A DNA stretch of 12,683 nucleotides from CAVVWJ01 sp964475685. GTDB taxonomy: Bacteria > Gemmatimonadota > Gemmatimonadetes > Gemmatimonadales > GWC2-71-9. Numbering within the stretch: the first letter of the stretch is position 1; every line of letters starts with the position of its first letter. Positions 8,168-12,683 of the stretch are shown one piece after another. The stretch is from contig CAYYXP010000305.1 of the NCBI GenBank assembly GCA_964475685.1, positions 1 through 12,683 on the forward strand, read 5' to 3'. The translations under genes and the position numbers were made by a program. A model generated the notes under the pieces. That model did not search any database, was not told the origin of the DNA, and worked only from the letters and a program-made list of their open reading frames with translations.

Positions 8168-10830
8168 CCGCTCCCCATACGCCACCGCTCGTCTACTCCT
8201 TCGGTGGCGGGCGCGCAGAAGGCACCGCCGCGATGAAGGACGTTCTCGGCGGGAAGGGCGCGGGGTTGGCCGAGATGACGACGATCGGCATTCCGGTGCC
8301 GCCGGGCTTCACTATCGCCAGCACCATCTGCCAGGCCTATCTCGAGAGCGGCCAGTTTCCCAAGCGCCTCCAGCAGCAGGTCGAGAATGCCCTGCACCGC
8401 CTCGAGGCCGCCACCAGCAGGCATTTCGGCGACGGCGACAATCCCCTGCTCGTCTCCGTCCGCTCGGGCGCCGCGGTCTCGATGCCCGGGATGATGGAGA
8501 CGATCCTCAATCTCGGCCTCAATGACACGACCGTCGAAGGGCTGACCCGGCAGAGCCGGAACCCGCACTTCGCCTGGGATTCCTACCGGCGGTTCGTCCA
8601 GATGTACGGTGTCGTGGTGTTCGGCCTGTCCAGGAAGCCGTTCGAGCAGATCCTCGAGGAGCATCGGCACCGGTGCGGCGTCGAGCGCGACATCGACCTC
8701 CCCGTCCCCGACATGCAGGCGATCGTCCGGCTCTTCAAGGAGCGCATCAAGGCCGAGACCGGGCGGGACTTCCCGACCCAACCACTCGATCAGCTCTGGG
8801 GAGCGATCGCCGCGGTCTTCGAGAGCTGGAACACCCGCCGCGCCATCGACTACCGCAAGCTGCACGACATCCCGGATTCGATGGGCACCGCCATCAACGT
8901 GGTGGCGATGGTCTTCGGCAACCTCGGGGAGGATTCCGGCACCGGCGTCGCCTTCAGCCGCGACCCCTCCACCGGGGAGGGCGTGATGTACGGCGAGTAC
9001 CTCCTCAACGCCCAGGGAGAGGATGTCGTCTCTGGCGCGCGAACGCCGCTCCCGATCGTCACGCTCAAGGACCGGCTCCCGGCGTCGTTCCAGGAACTGG
9101 AACGGGTCGCGCGGACCCTCGAGCGGCACTTCCGGGACCTCCAGGACATGGAGTTCACGATCGAGCGGGGCAAACTCTACATGCTCCAGACCCGGAGGGC
9201 CCAGCGCTCCGGCCAGGCGGCGGTGAGGGCCGCGTGCGAGATGGTGGACGAGGGACTGATCTCGGAGGAGGAGGCGGTCGCGCGAATTCCGCCCAACGAT
9301 CTCAACCAGCTCCTCCATCCCACCATCGACCCGCAAAGCCAGGTCGACCTGCTCACCACCGGCCTGCCCGCGTCGCCTGGGGCAGCCTGTGGCACGGTGA
9401 TCTTCGACGCCGATCGGGCGGAGCAACTGGGCCGCGCCGGGCAGGCGGTCATCCTGGTGCGGCGCGAGACCTCACCCGAGGACTTCCACGGGATGGTCAT
9501 GGCCAAGGCGGTGCTGACCGCGCGCGGGGGCATGACGTCGCACGCGGCCGTGGTGGCGAGGGGGATGGGGAAGCCGTGCGTCGCGGGCGCCCAGGCGCTC
9601 CAGGTGGACGAGCGCGCCGGCCGCGTTTCCGTGAACGGCCGGCAGATCGCCGAGGGTGACTGGATCACGGTGGACGGGAGCACCGGGAAGGTCTTCGCGG
9701 GACAGGCTGCGCTCGTGATGCCCGAGCTGAGCGGCGATTTTCTGCGCCTGATGCAGTGGGCCGACCGGATCCGCCAGCTTCGCGTGAGGGTCAACGCCGA
9801 CACGCCGGCCGACGCGCACCGGGGCCGCGATTTCGGGGCCGAGGGCATCGGCCTTTGTCGCACCGAGCACATGTTCTTCGACGGCGACCGGCTCACGGCA
9901 ATGCGCAAGATGATCATCGCCCAGGATGCTCCCGGACGCGAGCGCGCCCTGGCCACCCTGCTCCCGATGCAGCGCTCGGACTTCGAGGCGATCTTCCGGG
10001 CGATGGAGGGCTACCCGGTCACCATCCGGCTCCTCGACCCCCCGCTGCACGAATTCCTGCCGAACGAACCATCGGAGATCGCCCAGCTCGCCGGCGAGCT
10101 GGGAATCGCCACGGAGGCCCTGCAGGTGGTGATCGACCGCCTCCAGGAGGTGAACCCGATGCTCGGCCTCCGCGGCTGCCGCCTCGGCATCATCTACCCG
10201 GAAATCACCGCGATGCAGGTGCGGGCCATCTTCGAGGCGGCCTGCACCGTGGCCGCGCGCAAGGGGCGGGTCATGCCTGAGGTGATGGTCCCCCTCACCG
10301 CGAGCGTTGTCGAGTTCCGCAAGCAGGCGCTGATAGTCCGGCAGGTTGCCGAGGAAGTGTTCCGCGAGCGCCAGATCACCGTCCCGTTCCTCCTCGGCAC
10401 CATGATCGAGCTGCCTCGCGCGGCACTCACAGCGGACGAGCTGGCCCGCGAGGCGCAGTTCTTCTCGTTCGGAACCAACGATCTGACGCAGACCACGTGG
10501 GGTCTCTCCCGGGACGACGCGGGACACTTCCTGCCCTACTACCTCGAGCACGGGGTGATCGCGGACGATCCCTTCCAGGTGCTCGACCAGGCCGGCGTGG
10601 GCAAGCTGATTCAGATGGCATGCGAGCTCGGCCGACGCACGAGGCCGGACCTCAAGCTCGGCCTCTGCGGCGAGCACGGCGGCGAACCTGCAACGGTGGC
10701 CTTCTGCGACCGGCTCGGTGTCAACTACGTCTCCTGCTCACCCTTCCGGGTCCCCATCGCCCGCCTCGCGGCGGCCCAGGCGACGCTCGCCGCACGGGGC
10801 ACGATGGATCGGACACGAGCAACCGTTTAG
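8164..10830 (+). CDS. ppdK: Pyruvate, phosphate dikinase
   Basis: PPDK interconverts pyruvate, ATP and Pi with PEP, AMP and PPi in the cytosol. The 888-residue product is near the usual 875-890. Its domains run in order: N-terminal ATP-grasp nucleotide domain (LGGKGAGLAEM at 28-38, PVPPGFTI at 44-51, RSGAAVSMPGMMETILNLGL), linker after YMLQTR (339-344), phosphohistidine domain GGMTSHAAVVARGMG (455-469, His460), and the PEP/pyruvate TIM barrel with GIGLCRTEHMF (561-571), SFGTNDLTQTTWG and LCGEHGGEP (834-842) with the catalytic Cys835. The Thr two residues before His460, the regulatory phosphorylation site in plant and some bacterial enzymes, is kept. I chose the ATG at 8164, which overlaps the purF stop as ATGA; the open frame further upstream is a shadow of purF. 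ppdK is not a purine gene, but it uses AMP and PPi, both products of this pathway. Confidence 0.97.
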   Translation: MTAPHTPPLVYSFGGGRAEGTAAMKDVLGGKGAGLAEMTTIGIPVPPGFTIASTICQAYLESGQFPKRLQQQVENALHRLEAATSRHFGDGDNPLLVSVRSGAAVSMPGMMETILNLGLNDTTVEGLTRQSRNPHFAWDSYRRFVQMYGVVVFGLSRKPFEQILEEHRHRCGVERDIDLPVPDMQAIVRLFKERIKAETGRDFPTQPLDQLWGAIAAVFESWNTRRAIDYRKLHDIPDSMGTAINVVAMVFGNLGEDSGTGVAFSRDPSTGEGVMYGEYLLNAQGEDVVSGARTPLPIVTLKDRLPASFQELERVARTLERHFRDLQDMEFTIERGKLYMLQTRRAQRSGQAAVRAACEMVDEGLISEEEAVARIPPNDLNQLLHPTIDPQSQVDLLTTGLPASPGAACGTVIFDADRAEQLGRAGQAVILVRRETSPEDFHGMVMAKAVLTARGGMTSHAAVVARGMGKPCVAGAQALQVDERAGRVSVNGRQIAEGDWITVDGSTGKVFAGQAALVMPELSGDFLRLMQWADRIRQLRVRVNADTPADAHRGRDFGAEGIGLCRTEHMFFDGDRLTAMRKMIIAQDAPGRERALATLLPMQRSDFEAIFRAMEGYPVTIRLLDPPLHEFLPNEPSEIAQLAGELGIATEALQVVIDRLQEVNPMLGLRGCRLGIIYPEITAMQVRAIFEAACTVAARKGRVMPEVMVPLTASVVEFRKQALIVRQVAEEVFRERQITVPFLLGTMIELPRAALTADELAREAQFFSFGTNDLTQTTWGLSRDDAGHFLPYYLEHGVIADDPFQVLDQAGVGKLIQMACELGRRTRPDLKLGLCGEHGGEPATVAFCDRLGVNYVSCSPFRVPIARLAAAQATLAARGTMDRTRATV

Positions 10831-10838
10831 GAGGAGGA
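10830..10838 (+). promoter_or_regulatory. Strong Shine-Dalgarno sequence for purE
   Basis: GGAGGAGGA begins at the last base of the ppdK stop and fills most of the 13-base gap before the purE ATG at 10844. It is the strongest ribosome binding site in the window, and it rules out the longer in-frame starts inside ppdK. It implies that purE is initiated independently rather than by stop-start coupling. Confidence 0.85.
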
Positions 10839-10843
10839 ATCCC

Positions 10844-11359
10844 ATGTCCGCACCGGCGGTGGGAATCGTGATGGGGAGCGACTCCGACTGGGAAGTGATG
10901 CAGCACGCCGCGGGGCGGCTTGCCGAATTCGGTATCCCGCACGAGAGCCGGGTGGTTTCGGCGCACCGCACCCCGGAGCTGGCCCTGCGGTACGCGGAGG
11001 AGGCGCAGGGCCGGGGGCTGCGCTGCATCATCGCCGGCGCCGGCGGGGCCGCCCACCTTCCCGGAGTCCTCGCGGCCCTGACCATCCTCCCCGTGCTCGG
11101 GGTGCCGATGCCTTCGCGCCATCTCCAGGGGCTCGATTCGCTCCTGTCGATCGTGCAGATGCCGGCCGGCGTGCCGGTCGCCACCTTCGGGATCGGCACC
11201 TCGGGAGCCCACAATGCGGGCCTCTACGCCGTCGCGATCCTCGCCCTGTCGGACCCGGCGCTTTCCGCCCGGCTCAAGGAGTTCCGGCGCGCCCAGGCAG
11301 CACGGGTCGGCGAGATCAAGCTTCCCTCTCTCGCGTCCGAAGCCCCATCCGGAGGATAG
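10844..11359 (+). CDS. purE: N5-carboxyaminoimidazole ribonucleotide mutase (class I PurE)
   Basis: Class I PurE moves the carboxyl group of N5-CAIR to carbon 4 to give CAIR, the substrate of PurC. The 171-residue product has VGIVMGSDSDWEVM (6-19), VVSAHRTPE with the catalytic His41, IIAGAGGAAHLPG (62-74) and GLDSLLSIVQMPAGVPVATFGIG, followed by an H-NAGLYA block. These are class I features. Class I enzymes normally need PurK to make N5-CAIR, and no purK is in the window. The start at 10844 is set by a strong GGAGG ribosome binding site and the MSAPAVGIVMGS beginning, which matches the family. The TAG stop is followed, after one codon in the same frame, by the ATG of the DUF2911 gene. Confidence 0.96.
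   Translation: MSAPAVGIVMGSDSDWEVMQHAAGRLAEFGIPHESRVVSAHRTPELALRYAEEAQGRGLRCIIAGAGGAAHLPGVLAALTILPVLGVPMPSRHLQGLDSLLSIVQMPAGVPVATFGIGTSGAHNAGLYAVAILALSDPALSARLKEFRRAQAARVGEIKLPSLASEAPSGG
11351..11355 (+). promoter_or_regulatory. Shine-Dalgarno sequence for the DUF2911 gene
   Basis: GGAGG, embedded in the last purE codons, lies seven bases before the ATG at 11363. Because a TAG sits six bases before that ATG in the same frame, no longer start is possible. Confidence 0.8.
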
Positions 11360-11362
11360 AAC

Positions 11363-11959
11363 ATGCTGGTCGTTGCTCTGGCCGCACTCACCGTCATCGG
11401 CACCGTGAATGCGGCGACGTTGCCGCCGCCTGCACTGTCGCCCGACACCGTCTGCCAGGTTCTGAAGCCTGACCGGGTTCCCGCCCAGGGAAGGAAGAGC
11501 CCCCTCGACTCGCTCACGTTCACGGTGGGAAGCAAATCGGTCAAGCTCTGCTACGGGCGGCCATCGTCCCGCGGGCGCGTGATGGTGGGAGGAGAGGCGG
11601 TCCCGTTCGGGAAGCTGTGGCGGACCGGCGCCAACGAGCCGACCATCTTCTACGCCCCCCTCTCGATCACGGTTGCCGGAATGAGGGTCCCTGCCGGCGT
11701 CTACTCGCTCTACAGCGTGCCCGGCGCCACCCAGTGGGAGATCATCGTCAACCGGTCGATTTCCCAGTGGGGCGAGGAGAGTTACTACACTCAGGAGGTG
11801 AAGTTGCAGGAAGTGGGGCGGGCAACGGTGAAGAGAGAAGCGGTCACCGAGCCGATCGAGACCTTCACCATCAGGGCGGAACCCGGGGCCAACGGGGCAG
11901 CGACGCTGATCCTCGAGTGGGAGAAGACACGCATCCGGATCCCCCTCAAGCCCGCGTAG
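11363..11959 (+). CDS. DUF2911 family protein, predicted exported
   Basis: The 198-residue product matches the DUF2911 pattern: KLCYGRPSSRGRVMVGG (residues 61-77), then VPFGKLWRTGANEPT (80-94), then the G-x2-VPAGVYSLYSVPG block (106-121) and WEIIVN (125-130), with a C-terminal all-beta look. Family members are common in Bacteroidota and Gemmatimonadota, and no biochemical role is established. Residues 1-17 (ending VNA before ATLPPP) look like a signal peptide with a cleavable Ala-x-Ala-like site, but the n-region has no Lys or Arg, so export is likely rather than certain. There is no lipobox Cys. It follows purE by three bases with its own GGAGG, so it is probably co-transcribed as the last gene. 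Its last 14 bases overlap the end of the convergent aminotransferase gene. Confidence 0.85.
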   Translation: MLVVALAALTVIGTVNAATLPPPALSPDTVCQVLKPDRVPAQGRKSPLDSLTFTVGSKSVKLCYGRPSSRGRVMVGGEAVPFGKLWRTGANEPTIFYAPLSITVAGMRVPAGVYSLYSVPGATQWEIIVNRSISQWGEESYYTQEVKLQEVGRATVKREAVTEPIETFTIRAEPGANGAATLILEWEKTRIRIPLKPA

Positions 11960-12683
11960 CCGCCTCCCTCGTCAGGCTCCGCACGCCCTCGACCAACCGG
12001 TCCACCTCCTCGGTGGTCGTGTAGCAGGCGCACCCCGCGCGCACGAGGCCCTGCGCGGAGAGCCCCAGCCGCGCGACCACCGTCGTGGCGTAGAAGTCCC
12101 CATTCGACACGAATACCCCGTCGCCCGCCAGCGCACTCGCGACCTCGGCGGAATTCCGTCCGTCCACGGTGAAGGCCACGGTGGGCGTGCGCGGCGCCGC
12201 GGGTGGCGGGCCGTAGGTCGTGACGCCCGCGATTTCCCCGAGACCTTCCCATAGCCGTTCGAGCAACGCCTGACCCCGCTCGTGCAGCGCGCCATAGCTC
12301 GCGGCCAGCCGTTCCCGCCGCGACTTCCCCGGGCTCAGCGAGGCAAGAAACTCCACCGCTGCCCCGGCCCCTGCGATGCCTTCGTGATTCAGCGTGCCCG
12401 TCTCCACCCGCTCCGGCGCCGTCTCCGGAGCCGGGTCCAGCTTCGGCGCGTCGAGGGCCTCCAGCCGTTCCCGCCGGCCGTAGAGAATGCCGAGGTGCGG
12501 GCCGTAGAACTTGTACGACGAGCAGGTGAAGAAGTCGCACCCGATGGCGCGGACGTCCACCAGGTGGTGCGGCGTGTAGTGAACGCCGTCCACGAAGGTG
12601 AGGGCTCCGGCCTGTTGAGCCAGCCGAACCGCGCCGGCGACGTCGCTCACGGTGCCGAGCGCGTTGGATGCCGCTCCGATGGC
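11946..12683 (-). CDS. Class-V aminotransferase, cysteine desulfurase-like (VC1184 subfamily), C-terminal part
   Basis: A PLP-dependent fold-type I enzyme of the NifS/SufS-like class V. The visible 245 residues are the C-terminal part; the gene continues past the window edge, and the family is about 400 residues. The fragment opens with A-I-G-A-A-S-N-A-L-G-T, followed by FVDGVHYTPH (pyridine-nitrogen Asp), then CSSYKFYGPHLGILYGR with the PLP Lys (codon complement at 12510-12512), then RVETGTLNHEGIAG. The RxETGTxNxEG and SYKFxGPH blocks fit the VC1184-type 'cysteine desulfurase-like' subfamily (TIGR01976) better than true IscS or SufS. Desulfurase activity is not proven for that subfamily, so the substrate is open. 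The C-terminus has GCACYTTTEEVDRL, two Cys close together where relatives usually have an HYNT-like pattern. It is transcribed toward the purine cluster and overlaps the DUF2911 gene by 14 bases. Confidence 0.88.
   Translation of the reverse strand, partial: AIGAASNALGTVSDVAGAVRLAQQAGALTFVDGVHYTPHHLVDVRAIGCDFFTCSSYKFYGPHLGILYGRRERLEALDAPKLDPAPETAPERVETGTLNHEGIAGAGAAVEFLASLSPGKSRRERLAASYGALHERGQALLERLWEGLGEIAGVTTYGPPPAAPRTPTVAFTVDGRNSAEVASALAGDGVFVSNGDFYATTVVARLGLSAQGLVRAGCACYTTTEEVDRLVEGVRSLTREAATRA

Noticed and set aside
7927..9426. A 499-codon minus-strand frame opposite purF and ppdK
   Set aside because: Same composition-driven shadow; no domain or start context, and the + strand genes are unambiguous.
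9472..10677. A 401-codon minus-strand frame opposite ppdK
   Set aside because: It mirrors codon bias of the ppdK catalytic domains and shows no family motif.
11357..11365. Possible amber read-through joining PurE to the DUF2911 protein, since both share a frame separated by TAG-AAC
   Set aside because: A strong ribosome binding site precedes the DUF2911 ATG, the downstream leader looks like a signal peptide that must be N-terminal, and both proteins have normal family ends.

Overview
The window is a high-GC bacterial locus that is almost entirely coding. It holds one long same-strand cluster of at least twelve genes (positions 1-11959) and the end of one convergent gene (11946-12683, minus strand). 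The longest gap between genes is 13 bases, so no intergenic stretch needs separate description. I see no RNA gene, mobile element, repeat array or CRISPR. The source is probably an environmental bacterium. The smPurL/PurQ/PurS form of FGAM synthase, a yeast-length PurC, a DUF2911 protein and a VC1184-type class-V aminotransferase would fit Gemmatimonadota, but the phylum is an inference from gene content at moderate to low confidence.

Layout on the + strand: purB (3' part) - purC - psd - pssA - purS - purQ - small zinc-ribbon gene - purL - purF - ppdK - purE - DUF2911 gene. Seven of these genes carry de novo purine biosynthesis: PurF (step 1), PurS/PurQ/PurL (FGAM synthase, step 4), PurE (carboxyaminoimidazole step), PurC (SAICAR synthase) and PurB (adenylosuccinate lyase, used twice). 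purD, purN/purT, purM, purK and purH are not in the window.

Four or five non-purine genes are embedded in or attached to this run. The pair psd/pssA makes phosphatidylethanolamine from CDP-diacylglycerol and serine. A 109-residue zf-TFIIB-type zinc ribbon lies between purQ and purL. Pyruvate phosphate dikinase lies between purF and purE. A secreted or lipoprotein-like DUF2911 protein ends the run. Eight of the eleven junctions overlap (six ATGA, one TGATG, one of 10 bases), which points to one polycistronic message with translational coupling. Only purQ, purF, purE and the DUF2911 gene have a clear Shine-Dalgarno sequence.

Nothing here amounts to an unambiguous new system. The most interesting points are the zinc-ribbon gene locked between the glutaminase and synthetase subunits of FGAM synthase, the PPDK gene coupled to purF, and the phospholipid pair coupled to purC and purS.
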